Shown piece by piece: positions 27,502 through 38,735 of a stretch of 64,000 nucleotides of DNA. Below the pieces are notes generated by a model, which was not told the DNA's origin, searched no databases, and saw nothing but the letters and a program-made list of their open reading frames with translations. Both the position numbers and the translations under genes were made by a program. Numbering within the stretch: the first letter of the stretch is position 1; each line of letters begins with the position of its first letter. This DNA is from Candidatus Methylomicrobium oryzae. Lineage in GTDB: Bacteria > Pseudomonadota > Gammaproteobacteria > Methylococcales > Methylomonadaceae. The stretch lies in contig NZ_JAERVK010000003.1 of the NCBI RefSeq assembly GCF_016745425.1, positions 1 to 64,000 of the forward strand, in the 5' to 3' direction.

Positions 27502-28951
27502 ACGTTTCACTCAACCAGTGTTTCAACCTGTCCAGCCACTGCGATTTGGAAGATTCCAGCTTCAGACCCGAGCCCGGCAATTGTTCGAAGACCTGCTGCA
27601 GCCCGGCGGCGGCCTGTTCGGGGGACAGCTCGTTCAGCAAGCCCTCGCCATAGGCCCGCAGCCAGGCCAGATGCGCCTGTTCGGACACCGGTTCGAGCGG
27701 GTTCTGTTTCAGGATTTCGCGCAGCAGCCGCCCCTGGCGGAGCTTTTCTTCAACCGCGGCTTCAAGACGCGCCCCGAAGCGGGCGAACAGTTCGAGCTCC
27801 AGAAATTGCAGATAATCGAGCCGAATCCGCGCAGACGCGGCCTTGATTGCAGGATGCTGCGCCTTGCCGCCGATCCGCGACACCGAGCGGCCGATGTCGA
27901 TCGCGGGCAGGATGCCCGAGGCGAACAGTTTGCTGTCGAAATAAATCTGCCCGTCAGTGATCGAGATCAGATTGGTCGGAATATAGGCGGACAGTTCCCC
28001 TTGCCGGGTCTCGATGATCGGCAGCGCAGTCATGCTGCCGCCGCCTGAAGATAAGCCCAGTACGGTCGAGCGTTCGAGCAGACGCGAGTGCAGGTAGAAA
28101 ATATCGCCGGGATAGGCTTCGCGTCCGGGCGGGCGCTGCAGGAGCAGCGACAGTTCACGGTACGACTGCGCATGGCGGGTCAGGTCGTCGTAGATCACCA
28201 GCGTATCGCGGCCCAGGCGCATCCAGTGTTCGGCGATCGCGCAGCCGGCGAACGGGGCTAGGTAGCGGAAGCCGGGCAGGGCGTTCGCTTCGGCGACCAC
28301 CACGACGCTATAGTCGAGCGCGCCGGTCTGGCGCAAGGTTTCGATCGTGCCGGCGACCCCAGCCCGCGTCTGGCCGATCAGCACGATCACGCACAGGACA
28401 TCGCGGCCCTTCTGATTGATCACCGCATCGAGCGCGAGCGTGCTTTTGCCGGTTCCGTCGTCGCCGATGATCAGCTGGCGCTGGCCCTTGCCGATCGGTA
28501 TCAGGGCATCGACGATCTTGTTGCCGGTGTAGAGCGGTTCTTTGACGAAGTCGCGTTCGATGATCGGAGGCGCGGCGGCTTCCAGCGGATGAAATTCGCG
28601 GAAGCCGGGATCGGGCAGACCGTCCAGGGCATTTCCCAACGGGTCGACGACACGGCCCAGTAAGACTTCTCCGACTCCGATTTCCAGTTTGCGGCCGGTA
28701 TGCTGAACGGACATGCCGGCTTTGACCCCTTGCGATTGCGCCAGCAGGATTGCTCCCAGCATGTCTTTGCCGAGCTGGAATACCAGGCCGGTGCTGCCGT
28801 CGTCAAAGCTGATCAGTTCGTCCAGCCGTGCCGTCGGAAGGCCGCGGATCAAGGCAATCCCGTCCCCTATCCCGACGACATAACCCCTTTCGCTGAGCCG
28901 GAGGCCGAACCGGTAGTTCTGCGGATCGAAAGCGACGCGGCTATTTTGCAT
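27485..28951 (-). CDS. atpA: N-ATPase alpha subunit
   Basis: The 488-aa alpha subunit is non-catalytic, and binds a structural nucleotide. It has the N-terminal beta barrel ([20 protein letters not shown]), a P-loop GDDGTGKST (the common housekeeping form is GDRQTGKT), and the conserved SRLLERS and RIGGKAQ segments. It overlaps atpF upstream by 11 bases and atpG downstream. A frame extension to 28999 exists but overlaps atpF more. The order and divergence match the N-type ATPase rather than the standard F-type. Confidence 0.93.
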   Translation of the reverse strand: MQNSRVAFDPQNYRFGLRLSERGYVVGIGDGIALIRGLPTARLDELISFDDGSTGLVFQLGKDMLGAILLAQSQGVKAGMSVQHTGRKLEIGVGEVLLGRVVDPLGNALDGLPDPGFREFHPLEAAAPPIIERDFVKEPLYTGNKIVDALIPIGKGQRQLIIGDDGTGKSTLALDAVINQKGRDVLCVIVLIGQTRAGVAGTIETLRQTGALDYSVVVVAEANALPGFRYLAPFAGCAIAEHWMRLGRDTLVIYDDLTRHAQSYRELSLLLQRPPGREAYPGDIFYLHSRLLERSTVLGLSSGGGSMTALPIIETRQGELSAYIPTNLISITDGQIYFDSKLFASGILPAIDIGRSVSRIGGKAQHPAIKAASARIRLDYLQFLELELFARFGARLEAAVEEKLRQGRLLREILKQNPLEPVSEQAHLAWLRAYGEGLLNELSPEQAAAGLQQVFEQLPGSGLKLESSKSQWLDRLKHWLSETYEPAA

Positions 28952-29702
28952 GATTGGCTTGGCGTTTGAAAAATGCCAGTTCGTCGGCAAGATTGGCATG
29001 CATCTGACACTCGCCGACGATGGTCCTGATGCCGGCTATCAACGAGGGATCCTCGGAGAAGGCGGAATCCAGATCGATATCCTGGCCTGCCGCTCCCGAC
29101 AAGGCTTTGCGGATCGCGGCTTGAAGATCTTGATCGAGAGGATGGGCCGATACGACGGCGGCAAGCGAATCGGCCGACAGCGACGCTGCCGCCTTGCGGA
29201 GCGCGGATTGATCGGTCTCGTTCAGCGCGGCCAGGTCTTCGAGAAAAATGTCTACGATTTTTTGGGTCAATTGCGGCGACGCCATCCTGTTGAGCATGGC
29301 CGCCGCCTGCTCATACGCCTTGTCAACCGCAGAACGGGCGAGCACCGATTCGCGCGAGGCCAGCAGCTTTTCATTGCGGGCCCGCAATTTTTCCTCTTCG
29401 GCGGCAAGCGCTTTCTTGAGATTGTCCATCTCCCGGGTTCGGGTGAGGGCCAGTTCCTCGTGCAACTGACGGCGGTTGTTCTCGCATTCCCGCTGCCAGT
29501 CGGCCAGCCGGGATTCGTATTGAAGACGCAACGCTTCGGCTTCCTCGCACATCTTTTGCGCATGTTCGGCGGCATCGCTGAGTTTTTGCTGACGGGTGGC
29601 GAGCAGATCCAGGACCGGCCGATAAAGAAAACGTTTAAGGATCCAGACCAGAACCAGGAAGTTGAGGATTTCGAGGATGAATGTCGTCCAGTCGAGTTGC
29701 AT
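28941..29702 (-). CDS. atpF: N-ATPase b subunit (with delta-like C-terminal part)
   Basis: The 253-aa protein has one N-terminal membrane helix ([20 protein letters not shown]) followed by a long charged coiled coil (about 35-135) and a globular C-terminal domain ending [14 protein letters not shown], which resembles the end of the F1 delta subunit. N-ATPase operons lack a separate atpH, and the b subunit is longer than usual, so this protein probably acts as both b and delta in the peripheral stalk. It follows atpE by 20 bases and overlaps atpA. Confidence 0.9.
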   Translation of the reverse strand: MQLDWTTFILEILNFLVLVWILKRFLYRPVLDLLATRQQKLSDAAEHAQKMCEEAEALRLQYESRLADWQRECENNRRQLHEELALTRTREMDNLKKALAAEEEKLRARNEKLLASRESVLARSAVDKAYEQAAAMLNRMASPQLTQKIVDIFLEDLAALNETDQSALRKAAASLSADSLAAVVSAHPLDQDLQAAIRKALSGAAGQDIDLDSAFSEDPSLIAGIRTIVGECQMHANLADELAFFKRQANHAK

Positions 29703-29722
29703 GGTGTCGGAGTCCCGGCCGG

Positions 29723-29989
29723 TTATTTCAGGAAATATTCGAGCAACGGGTTGCGGAATAAAATGATCAGCGCAATGACGAGGCAGTAAATGGCCAGAGA
29801 TTCGATCATCGCTAGGCCGATGAACAAGGTTCGGGTAATCGTTTTTTCGGCTTCGGGCTGCCGCGCCAGGGCTTCCAGCGCGCTGGCGATCGCGCGGCCC
29901 ATCGCAATGGCAGGCAGCATGGTGCCCAAAGCGATGACCAAGCCTGCGGCTCCCGTCGAGATTATGCCGAATATATGCAGATCACTCAT
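29723..29989 (-). CDS. atpE: N-ATPase c subunit (rotor ring)
   Basis: The 88-aa two-helix protein has the ring loop ARQPEA (residues 42-47) and the ion-binding Glu63 in [11 protein letters not shown]. Compared with the Na+-binding c subunit of Ilyobacter, Glu65, Ser66 and Tyr70 are kept (Glu63, Ser64, Tyr68), but Gln32 is replaced by Met30 and Thr67 by Leu65. The Na+ site is therefore incomplete, and H+ may be the coupling ion. The start MSDLHIFG at 29989 overlaps the end of atpB by 8 bases. Confidence 0.92.
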   Translation of the reverse strand: MSDLHIFGIISTGAAGLVIALGTMLPAIAMGRAIASALEALARQPEAEKTITRTLFIGLAMIESLAIYCLVIALIILFRNPLLEYFLK

Positions 29990-30689
29990 GATTTTCCTCA
30001 GAAGAATTTGAAGTCGTTTCGTTTGCTTCGGCTTCCAGCGCGCCGGCAATGTAAATCAGCGCCAGCATGCCGAAAATATAGGCCTGTATGACGGCCTCGA
30101 CGACATGCAGCATCAACAGCGGCACCGGCACCAGAAAACCGGCAATCAGCAGCACGAGCAGGGCGGCCATTTCCAGACTCATCATGTTGCCGAACAGACG
30201 GACGGCCAACGCCAGCGTGCGGCTGATTTCACTGATGATATGGAAGGGCAGCAAAATGATGCTGGGTTCAATATAATGCCGGAAGTGGTTTTTTAAACCG
30301 CGACCGCGTATCCCGAACCAGTGGCTTGCCGCGAACACCAGCGCGGCGAGGGCCGAAGTGGCGGACAAATCGCGGGTCGGCGAATGCAGGCCCGGAATCA
30401 ATCCCACTAAATTGGCGGTCAGCACAAACAGCCATAAGGTAGCGACGAACGGCAGGACCCGGCGCACCGAATCGGGCGGCAATATTTCTATCAGGGCTTC
30501 GTCGATTGCGGTCAGCACCGCTTCGACCAGCGTCTGCAGGCGATTGGGTTCGGTTTGCAGCTGCCAGCGCACCAGCAGCGCCAGCAGGGTGAACAGCAGC
30601 ATGATGCCCCAGGTGGTGGCCACTGTGTTGGTGATCTCGACAGGGCCGATTTTGGCGACGATTTCCGCTCCGAGCTCCGAGCCGATCAT
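29982..30689 (-). CDS. atpB: N-ATPase a subunit
   Basis: The 235-aa stator subunit has five to six membrane helices and the essential Arg in the segment [16 protein letters not shown] (about residue 160), which faces the c ring. The C-terminal part [20 protein letters not shown] is acidic. Its ATG overlaps the stop of the atpQ gene by ATGA, so no room is left for an atpR gene, which in the canonical N-ATPase operon lies between atpQ and atpB. Confidence 0.92.
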   Translation of the reverse strand: MIGSELGAEIVAKIGPVEITNTVATTWGIMLLFTLLALLVRWQLQTEPNRLQTLVEAVLTAIDEALIEILPPDSVRRVLPFVATLWLFVLTANLVGLIPGLHSPTRDLSATSALAALVFAASHWFGIRGRGLKNHFRHYIEPSIILLPFHIISEISRTLALAVRLFGNMMSLEMAALLVLLIAGFLVPVPLLMLHVVEAVIQAYIFGMLALIYIAGALEAEANETTSNSSEENHE

Positions 30690-30961
30690 GTTTTGTCTCT
30701 TAAAAACCGAAATACATTATAGCCGCCTACGGCTATGCCCAATAGGATCAAGTTAAGGGTCCACTGGTCCGAATACCCGGTAATCAATTCGTCCAGCCAG
30801 AGGCCGAGATAGGCGCCCCCGACGATCGGAACGATGAACAAGAATCCCAACGTTCCGCCGTACAGAAAAATCCCGGTCCAGGTTGCAGGTTTATGGCCTT
30901 TATTCTTAAGGCGCTTGATATCGCGGCGTGTTTGTTCGAGCAGTTTGTGGCGGAACGGCAT
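30686..30961 (-). CDS. atpQ: AtpQ / AtpI-like small membrane subunit of the N-ATPase
   Basis: The 91-aa protein has a basic N terminus (RHKLLEQTRRDIKRLKNKGH) and two hydrophobic helices (about 30-56 and 67-84), with the AtpZ/AtpI-like GAYLGLWLDEL motif. AtpQ/AtpI proteins are thought to help c-ring assembly. It lies two bases after atpC and is coupled to atpB by ATGA. The third membrane protein expected here, AtpR (three helices), is absent. Confidence 0.85.
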   Translation of the reverse strand: MPFRHKLLEQTRRDIKRLKNKGHKPATWTGIFLYGGTLGFLFIVPIVGGAYLGLWLDELITGYSDQWTLNLILLGIAVGGYNVFRFLRDKT

Positions 30962-30963
30962 GG

Positions 30964-33044
<2,081 letters not shown>

Positions 33045-33292
33045 GGCGGCATTGCGGGCGTCGACGGCTATCCGTTACGCGCGGCAGGCGGGCCGGCTTG
33101 ATTCGGTATGGGGCAGGCCGAGCCGCCGTTTTCGAGCCTCGCACCTGCCGTTAAAGCAAAGGGCATTCGTTCCCATGAATGCCGCTTATAGGATCCGCTA
33201 GAAATTGGACAACGAAAGCCCCGCTCTGGCATCATGAGCGCCCGATCGCCTTGCAAGGCAAGGCTGCGAATCAATCAAAGAAGGAATAAGCC

Positions 33293-33634
33293 ATGAACAA
33301 TCTTCCCCCATGCCCGGCATGCGGCTCCGAATTCACCTACGAAGACAACGGTCTCTTCATTTGCCCGGAATGCGCTCACGAATGGACCGCCGATGCGGCG
33401 GCCGAAGACGGCGGCGAGGCTCGCGTCGTCAAGGATGCGCACGGCAACGTGCTGCAGGACGGCGATTCCGTGACCGTGATCAAAGACCTCAAAGTGAAAG
33501 GTTCGTCGCTGGTCGTCAAAGTCGGCACCAAGGTCAAGAACATCCGCCTCGTCGAGGGCGACCATGACATCGACTGTAAAATCGACGGCATCGGCGCGAT
33601 GAAGCTGAAGTCCGAATTCGTCAAGAAGAGCTGA
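33293..33634 (+). CDS. yjdM: PhnA/YjdM-type zinc-ribbon protein
   Basis: The 113-aa protein has an N-terminal zinc ribbon ([21 protein letters not shown], residues 7-27, two CxxC pairs) and a C-terminal SH3-like domain ([35 protein letters not shown]). Such PhnA-family proteins were once linked to alkylphosphonate use, but most have no proven role. The start has GAAGGAA upstream. It stands alone between the ATPase element and the DedA gene. Confidence 0.9.
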   Translation: MNNLPPCPACGSEFTYEDNGLFICPECAHEWTADAAAEDGGEARVVKDAHGNVLQDGDSVTVIKDLKVKGSSLVVKVGTKVKNIRLVEGDHDIDCKIDGIGAMKLKSEFVKKS

Positions 33635-33684
33635 CTCCGGTTGATTTAGGCGCGTTATTCGCCTATAGTCATCCGCTGCTCTTA

Positions 33685-33707
33685 CGGCCCCTGTTCGTTG
33701 GGGGCCG
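33685..33707 (+). terminator. GC hairpin after the PhnA-like gene
   Basis: CGGCCCC (33685-33691) and GGGGCCG (33701-33707) form a seven-pair stem with a nine-base loop, about 50 bases after the stop codon. There is no T-run after it, so termination is only suggested. Confidence 0.35.
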
Positions 33708-33794
33708 CATGCGGCTACACCACTTTTTTAAAAGACTGCGGACGGGATTAGCCGCGGCTAATAAGAGTAGTATCTCTCTGAAGCACAAGCATCG

Positions 33795-34388
33795 ATGGAA
33801 GAATTATTTTTAGGTTGGCTGAAAGAATACGGCTATGTCATCCTGTTCTTATGGTCGATATTAGAAGGCGAAACCGGCCTGATCATGGCCGGGGTGATGT
33901 CCCATACCGGCGATATGTCCTACTTGCTCGCGGTCTTCGTGGCCGGGCTCGGAGGATTTGCCGGGGACCAGCTTTATTTTTATATCGGCCGCTTCAACAA
34001 GGGGCTGATCCAGCGCAAGCTGCACAAACAGCGGCGCAAATTCGCGATCGCGCATTTGCTGCTGAAAAAATACGGCTGGCCGATCATTTTTATCCAGCGC
34101 TACCTGTACGGACTGCGCACCGTCATTCCGATGTCGATCGGCATCACCAAATATTCGGCAAGGCGCTTTGCCTTCATCAACCTGTTGAGCGCCTGGGTAT
34201 GGGCGGCGATCACGATTACGCCGGCGTATATCTTCGGCGAGGAAATCCTCCGGCTCGTCGTTTTCGCCAAAGAACACTGGTATTATGCCTTGCCGCTGGC
34301 GGCCGGTTTTCTGTTCGCCATTACGACTTATTTCCATAGGCTGGAGCGGCGCCTGTTGGAAAGACGGCGGAATCGGATTTCGAAGTAG
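33795..34388 (+). CDS. DedA family inner-membrane protein
   Basis: The 197-aa protein has the VTT fold: LFLWSILEGETGLIMAGVMS with the acidic residue, AGLGGFAGDQLYFYIGRF with the typical GD..YYwiGR pattern, and RYLYGLRTVIPMSIGITKYS with the FRGLR-like Arg, then two membrane helices. Relatives act in membrane-lipid or proton-motive-force homeostasis; at least some move undecaprenyl-phosphate or phospholipids. The C terminus is basic (RRLLERRRNRISK). It is not part of an evident operon. Confidence 0.88.
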   Translation: MEELFLGWLKEYGYVILFLWSILEGETGLIMAGVMSHTGDMSYLLAVFVAGLGGFAGDQLYFYIGRFNKGLIQRKLHKQRRKFAIAHLLLKKYGWPIIFIQRYLYGLRTVIPMSIGITKYSARRFAFINLLSAWVWAAITITPAYIFGEEILRLVVFAKEHWYYALPLAAGFLFAITTYFHRLERRLLERRRNRISK

Positions 34389-34927
34389 AGAAGCTGACGT
34401 GTTTGCCGAAATGCCGGCCTTTTGCGGCAAAAATCGGCCTTTGGAAATCGTCGGCCCTTTTCTACCTTAGGCTCGGGTGTTGGCCCGTCCATCGTTGCGC
34501 CGGCTCTTAGGGTTTCGTTAAAAACCACCTCCCCTTGAAAAAAGGGGATTTCGTCAAAACAACTTCCCCCTTTGAAAAAGGGGGATCGAGGGGGATTTAT
34601 CTAATAAATCTCCCCCGCCCCCTCGGCAATTGCTCCTGCATTGCCCTACCTCCTGCATGAACGCCAGGGATGGCGTGAATGCAGAGATTGCAGGAGCAAA
34701 TCTCTGCCCATGCAGTCGTCTTTTTCAAAGAGGGGAGTGAATAATCCGCTTTTCAATAATCGATTTCGGAAAGTTATTTTCTACCAAATCCTTAGCGCAC
34801 GGCTGTTCCATCAATCGCCAGTTTCGGGACTAAATTTAAGAATCTGAAGGTCGATGTGCTTTTGCGCTAATAATTAACCAACACAATTACTGTATCTACT
34901 GTATCCGAGATTCCCGGTATATCGTTT
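34389..34927. repeat. gene-free spacer with nested palindromes
   Basis: No gene is seen in these 540 bases. They hold several short palindromes: TCCCCTT/AAGGGGA at 34530-34548, CCCCCTTT/AAAGGGGG near 34566-34584, and a large nested hairpin at 34631-34698 with outer arms TGCTCCTGCA/TGCAGGAGCA and inner arms CTGCAT-GA-ACGCCA/TGGCGT-GA-ATGCAG. Part of it (34623-34657) recurs at about 53312-53351. These look like dispersed noncoding repeats. Confidence 0.55.
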
Positions 34928-36475
34928 ATGATGGAATTAGTTTGGGTCGGCACGGCCTATCTCGTCGGTCTGCTTGCCAGCCGTTTGTCTTTTCCGCCGT
35001 TGGTCGGCTATCTGGCCGCGGGCTATATCCTGCATGCGTTCGGGATTGAATCGGAGAGCAGCTTGACGCATCTGGCCGATATCGGTATCGAGTTGTTGCT
35101 GTTTACGGTCGGCCTGAAGCTTAAATTACGCTCCCTGCTGCGGCAGGAAGTGCTGAGCGTCGGCGGCTGGCACCTGTTTTTGGTGACCGGCGCTGCCGGC
35201 ATCGTTTTTCTGCTGCAGGGCGAGCAGACTGCAGGCGGTTTGGTATTGGGCGCGAGCCTGGCTTTTTCCAGTACCGTGCTGGCGATCAAGGTGTTGGAAG
35301 ACAATGGCGAATTATCCACCCTGCACGGACGGGACGTGCTCAGCATCCTGATCCTGCAGGACATCGTGGCGATCGCCCTGCTGGCTTACGCCGACGGCAG
35401 GCAGCCGTCGTATTGGGCCTTCGCGTTATTGCTGCTGCCGATGCTGCGCCCCTTGGCGCACCGGCTGCTTACGTTCAGCGAAGCCGACGAGCTCAAGCTG
35501 CTGCTGGGCGTTTCTTTGGCGCTGGCGGGCGGCTTATCCGCCCAGAACGTCGGCGTTTCCCCCGATATCGGCGCCTTGCTGATGGGCGTAATGCTGTCGG
35601 CCCACCCACAAATCGAGGAGCTTTCCGATAAACTCTGGAGCCTTAAGGAAGTCTTTCTGGTCGCTTTTTTCCTGCAGATCGGCCTGGCCGAACTGCCGAA
35701 CCGCGATCAGGTTTTCGATGCGCTCGGCCTGTTGGGACTGTTGCCGCTGCAAGGCATTTTGTTCTTTGCTTTGTTCCTGCTGGCCGGCCTGCGTGCCCGT
35801 ACCGCCTTTATCTCGTCGCTGGCCTTGATGACCTACAGCGAATTCGCCCTGATCACTACCGGCGCGATGGTAAAGGCGGATCTGTTGACGCCGGAGTGGA
35901 ATTCGACCGTCGCCCTGGCTGTCGCCGGTTCGCTGGCCGTTGCGGCGCCGCTGAACCGCTACTCGCATGAGCTGTTTTCGAGGTTCGAACCGTTCCTGGT
36001 CCGATTCGAAAAACGCGCCTGGCATCCGGACCGTTTGCCTGAATCCATCGGCGTGGCGGAATGGCTGATTGTGGGGATGGGCCGCACCGGCCTGTCCGCT
36101 TACCAAACCCTGTATCGTCTGGAAAAGCGGGTCGTCGGCCTGGACGCCGACCCGACCGTGCTGGAAAGCCTGCTGGCCGAAGGACGGCGGGTAATTTACG
36201 GGGATGCGGAAGATTCCGAATTGTGGTCAGGACTGCCGCTGGACCGGGTAAAAGGGATCATTCTGACACTGCCCGAATTCGATGCCCGATGCTCGGCGAT
36301 ACGCCAGCTCAGAAAAAGGGGGTATCGGGGGCTGATCGGCACGATCTGGTACTTTCCCGAAGAGCAACAGCAACTGGAGCTGCTCGGTGCGGATTTCATG
36401 ATTCATCCGTTGGTCGAAGCCGGCAACCAGCTGGCTTTACAGCTCATGCAGAATCCGGCCGGGCCTCGGGAATGA
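34928..36475 (+). CDS. CPA2 family cation:proton antiporter with RCK domain
   Basis: The 515-aa protein combines about twelve membrane helices (1-350) of the Kef/CPA2 antiporter type (SRLSFPPLVGYLAAGYILH; ADIGIELLLFTVGLKL) with a cytoplasmic TrkA-N/RCK domain (about 375-500) that has the NAD-binding IVGMGRTGLSAYQTL and RRVIYGDAEDSELW. Such proteins exchange K+ or Na+ for H+. The C-terminal TrkA-C domain is absent. There is a second, longer CPA2 antiporter at 43253-44956. No KefF/KefG partner is present. Confidence 0.88.
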   Translation: MMELVWVGTAYLVGLLASRLSFPPLVGYLAAGYILHAFGIESESSLTHLADIGIELLLFTVGLKLKLRSLLRQEVLSVGGWHLFLVTGAAGIVFLLQGEQTAGGLVLGASLAFSSTVLAIKVLEDNGELSTLHGRDVLSILILQDIVAIALLAYADGRQPSYWAFALLLLPMLRPLAHRLLTFSEADELKLLLGVSLALAGGLSAQNVGVSPDIGALLMGVMLSAHPQIEELSDKLWSLKEVFLVAFFLQIGLAELPNRDQVFDALGLLGLLPLQGILFFALFLLAGLRARTAFISSLALMTYSEFALITTGAMVKADLLTPEWNSTVALAVAGSLAVAAPLNRYSHELFSRFEPFLVRFEKRAWHPDRLPESIGVAEWLIVGMGRTGLSAYQTLYRLEKRVVGLDADPTVLESLLAEGRRVIYGDAEDSELWSGLPLDRVKGIILTLPEFDARCSAIRQLRKRGYRGLIGTIWYFPEEQQQLELLGADFMIHPLVEAGNQLALQLMQNPAGPRE

Positions 36476-36512
36476 CCCGGCCGATAAAACCGATAACTCA
36501 ATCTACTTGGCT

Positions 36513-36902
36513 TTAGTTGACCAGTTTATGGTCACGCTGACGCATACAGGTTTTGAATGCCCGTTTAAAGTCCTCGTTGGCTTCATAACCTTTCCATAAT
36601 CCGGCGGGAATCGCTAACAGAGCACCGCCCGCAGCCCCTGTGGCCGCACTGCCCGCTATCGCGCCAACCGCTGCGCCACCCGCCGCGCCCGTAACGGCGC
36701 CCACACCGGCGCCCATGCCGACTTCTTTGGTAATATCCGACGCTTGTTTCGCCAGCTCCTTGCACTCTACCATGTCGCGCTGCACGGTTTCCGGATGCGG
36801 ATCCATGCGAGGATCCACAATCGGATGCCAGCCGCTCACAGAGGCGCATCCGGTGGCTAATACGGAAAGCACCAAAATCGTCGATAAATTATTTCTTTTC
36901 AA
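36513..36902 (-). CDS. glycine-zipper lipoprotein
   Basis: Starting at TTG 36902, six bases after GGAG, the protein is 129 aa with a lipoprotein signal (LSTILVLSVLATGCAS; lipobox LATGC). The mature part has a Gly/Ala-rich helical hairpin (AGVGAVTGAAGGAAVGAIAG), the glycine-zipper signature, then a hydrophilic C terminus. Such proteins associate with the outer membrane. The frame can be extended to ATG 36935, but that adds charged residues before the signal and has no ribosome site. It is convergent with the antiporter gene. Confidence 0.78.
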   Translation of the reverse strand: MKRNNLSTILVLSVLATGCASVSGWHPIVDPRMDPHPETVQRDMVECKELAKQASDITKEVGMGAGVGAVTGAAGGAAVGAIAGSAATGAAGGALLAIPAGLWKGYEANEDFKRAFKTCMRQRDHKLVN

Positions 36903-37223
36903 GTTTTTCTCCAAAAAGCATATTTTTTTAATCATGCAATAAAATCTTATAATTTTAGAATTAACTAAAAGTTAACAACGTGCTGTTTTGTAGGACAAAT
37001 TTTTCTCAGCATTCCAAGATTGCTGGAAAATGCGGCATTAGGGAGCCGCTTTTAAGTCCTGTGCCGGTACGGAAGGGAGGGTGTCGAGGGACTGCTTTTG
37101 GCGGATGGCGGAGCATGTTGAGTCGTATGGTAGAAGGTGCGCCGTGAGTACTTTTGGAAGCCTTCAAGCCGGGCGGACGTGGATATCCATGCGCCCCAGT
37201 TTTTCGAACAGAGTGCGCAAGAC

Positions 37224-37261
37224 GTCGAGTTGTCTACAGGGTGTCGAGTTGTCTACAGGGT
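37224..37261 (+). repeat. tandem duplication, 2 x 19 bp
   Basis: GTCGAGTTGTCTACAGGGT occurs twice in a row (37224-37242 and 37243-37261). The extra 19 bases disrupt the reading frame of the phage-type gene on the minus strand. Confidence 0.85.
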
Positions 37262-37346
37262 GTCGGTGACGGACAGCAGCAGGGTGTATTGGGCGGCTGT
37301 GCCGGCGATGTCGAGAACGTCGCGTTTTAGTTTAAAGAGCAGGTCC

Positions 37347-37414
37347 ATAAGATGGGCTGCCGAAGAAAGCTCATCATTCGCGATTGATGGGCTTCGTGCC
37401 TCAGCCCATCCTAT
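37347..37414. repeat. 68-bp palindromic repeat, copy B
   Basis: The left arm ATAAGATGGGCTG and right arm TCAGCCCATCCTAT pair imperfectly, around ATTCGCGA. It is 68 bp, like copies A (1056-1123) and C (38643-38710), and lies inside the phage-type reading frame without breaking it. Confidence 0.78.
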
Positions 37415-37593
37415 TGCGCTGGTAATGGTGGAGAGTTCCGGCAGCAGGTTGGCATCGGCCGAGCCGGGGGAGGGTACCCAGGATGCCAGACGGGCATCGT
37501 CGAGCGAGGCGGCATTGTGAGCTACCATGCTGGAGCCCGGTTTGTTTTCAACCTCCCAGATGCCGAACAAATTTTTTACCGCAGAAAAAACGC

Positions 37594-37806
37594 TCATAGC
37601 ACCACCTGAATCGGCTTGCGCACGGAAGTACCGGCCGCACGCGCCGTTTCGGCGTCCACTTGCGCCTGCCAATGCGCGACCTCGTCCCGAAGCACTTTAA
37701 TATCGTGCTGTTCGAGCCATCGGCCGTCGAATTTGGTCATTTTGCCCTTCAGCGCGTTGGCGTAAGCCGTTTGCGCCTGGGCGGGCATGTCGGTAGCGAA
37801 ACTCAT
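37594..37806 (-). CDS. small phage protein, possibly gpW-like head-tail joining protein
   Basis: The 70-aa protein (MSFATDMPAQAQTAYANALK...RKPIQVVL) is short, helical and charged. Its size and pattern (a helix, a short KFDGRWLE hairpin, then LRDEVAHWQAQVDAET) resemble the gpW family of phage head-to-tail connectors that follow terminase genes. The resemblance is by eye only. It is coupled to the next decayed gene by ATGA. About 2.3 kb upstream on the same strand lies a GpA-type terminase fragment, with unrelated accessory genes inserted between. Confidence 0.45.
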   Translation of the reverse strand: MSFATDMPAQAQTAYANALKGKMTKFDGRWLEQHDIKVLRDEVAHWQAQVDAETARAAGTSVRKPIQVVL

Positions 37807-37867
37807 GGGGATAGGCTACCGAAACGGATTCTCATTTTCCCGGTGAAAATGAGAAAATTTTTAGGGC

Positions 37868-37895
37868 TTGACGTGTGTAGTCTGCAGGCTACAAT
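37868..37895 (+). promoter_or_regulatory. promoter and operator of a toxin-antitoxin unit
   Basis: TTGACG (37868-37873) and TACAAT (37890-37895) are 16 bases apart, a good sigma-70 pair. Between and over the -10 box lies the palindrome TGTAG-N8-CTACA, a likely operator for autoregulation by the downstream antitoxin. The first start codon follows at 37902. Confidence 0.6.
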
Positions 37896-37901
37896 AAGAT
37901 C

Positions 37902-38176
37902 ATGATGTACGAAATCCGAACTACCGATACGTTTGAGAATTGGCTAAAAGCACTTTGGCCATTGCCAAACGCTTGGACAGAGCAATGAAAGGCAACTTGG
38001 GCGATGTGGAGGCGGTTGGCGATGGCGTCTCGGAAATGCGTATTTTTTTCGGACCGGGTTACCGTCTTTATTTCACGATGCAAAACGGAAATTTAATCGT
38101 TTTGTTGTGCGGCGGAGACAAGTCATCTCAACAACGGGATATTCAAAAAGCCAAGGAACTGGCCGGAAACTTATAG
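37902..38176 (+). pseudogene. HigB/RelE-type toxin, frameshifted
   Basis: The first frame (ATG 37902) encodes MMYEIRTTDTFENWLKAL, the start of a RelE/ParE-superfamily HigB-like toxin, then goes out of frame. The rest of the toxin (AIAKRLDRAMKGNLGDVEAV, MRIFFGPGYRLYF, LLCGGDKSSQQRDI) is read in another frame to 38176. The junction near 37950 has an indel, so a complete toxin cannot be made without slippage. The antitoxin gene follows after eight bases. A sequencing error or programmed frameshift would be the alternative. Confidence 0.72.
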
Positions 38177-38184
38177 GCGACACT

Positions 38185-38466
38185 ATGAAAACCGAAACAA
38201 AACCTTACAATCCCATCAACTTTTTTCAAAGTAACGAGGAAATCATCGATTATTTGAACGATGCGTTTATGGATGAAGACCCCGACATGTTCATCATTGC
38301 GCTGGGACATGTCGCCAAACATAAAGGCATTGCCCAACTGGCCGCCGACACCGGACTGAACCGGGAAAGTCTATATAAAACTCTATCCGGCAAATCGAAA
38401 CCGAAATGGGACACCGTGCAGCGCATTCTCAAGGCGTTGCACGTGCAATTGAAAGTGGCGGCGTAG
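38185..38466 (+). CDS. HigA-type antitoxin with helix-turn-helix
   Basis: The 93-aa protein (MKTETKPYNPINFFQ...) matches the addiction-module antidote family: an N-terminal toxin-binding arm and a C-terminal XRE-like helix-turn-helix (IAQLAADTGLNRESLYKTLS, WDTVQRILKAL). It should bind the operator at about 37876-37893 and repress the unit. Because the toxin gene is broken, it may now be a solitary antitoxin. It lies among phage remnants. Confidence 0.82.
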   Translation: MKTETKPYNPINFFQSNEEIIDYLNDAFMDEDPDMFIIALGHVAKHKGIAQLAADTGLNRESLYKTLSGKSKPKWDTVQRILKALHVQLKVAA

Positions 38467-38500
38467 GTGGATTGCGGTAATGACTGTAGGGCCGTAGGTA

Positions 38501-38564
38501 CGATTAGCGAAGCGTAATCGTACGAATTCGAGGTTGCATTCCTCCGATTACGCTTCGCTAATCG
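38501..38564. repeat. perfect 20-bp inverted repeat
   Basis: CGATTAGCGAAGCGTAATCG (38501-38520) is the exact reverse complement of 38545-38564, with 24 bases between. It is a strong hairpin just after the antitoxin gene, and could end its transcript or be a REP-type repeat. Confidence 0.65.
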
Positions 38565-38642
38565 GAGCTACGCGGGCTCAGGCATGTTTTTCATAAGAAT
38601 TTATACAGGAATTCCCGTTTGAAAAACACAATGGGATAATAC

Positions 38643-38710
38643 AAGGATGGGCTGACGAAGGAAGCCCATCGATCGCGATAGATGCGCTTCGCAAGCTCAG
38701 CGCATCCTAC
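38643..38710. repeat. 68-bp palindromic repeat, copy C
   Basis: The left arm AAGGATGGGCTGACG, the central ATCGATCGCGATAGATG and right arm CTCAGCGCATCCTAC correspond to copies A and B. The arms show compensated and uncompensated changes. It lies between the antitoxin and BRO-N genes. Confidence 0.75.
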
Positions 38711-38735
38711 GAGCTTCCGGTTTTTGATTCCAAAG

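Larger units (their letters stand above)
37164..37597 (-). pseudogene. decayed phage-type gene containing a 68-bp repeat
   Basis: The open frame 37597-37253 (MSVFSAVKNLFGIWEV...) overlaps the preceding small gene by ATGA. Its codons for TITSAIGWAEARSPSIANDE are simply translated 68-bp palindrome (37347-37414). The frame ends in a tandem 19-bp duplication (37224-37261); past it, another frame continues RQLDVLRTLFEKLGRMDIHV up to a stop at 37164, which looks like the original C terminus. So the gene carries an insertion and a later frame-breaking duplication. The family is not recognised; its position after a gpW-like gene suggests a phage head or tail component. Confidence 0.5.

Noticed and set aside
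37224-37261. Short tandem repeat considered as a CRISPR start
   Set aside because: The two units are directly adjacent without spacers and disrupt a reading frame.
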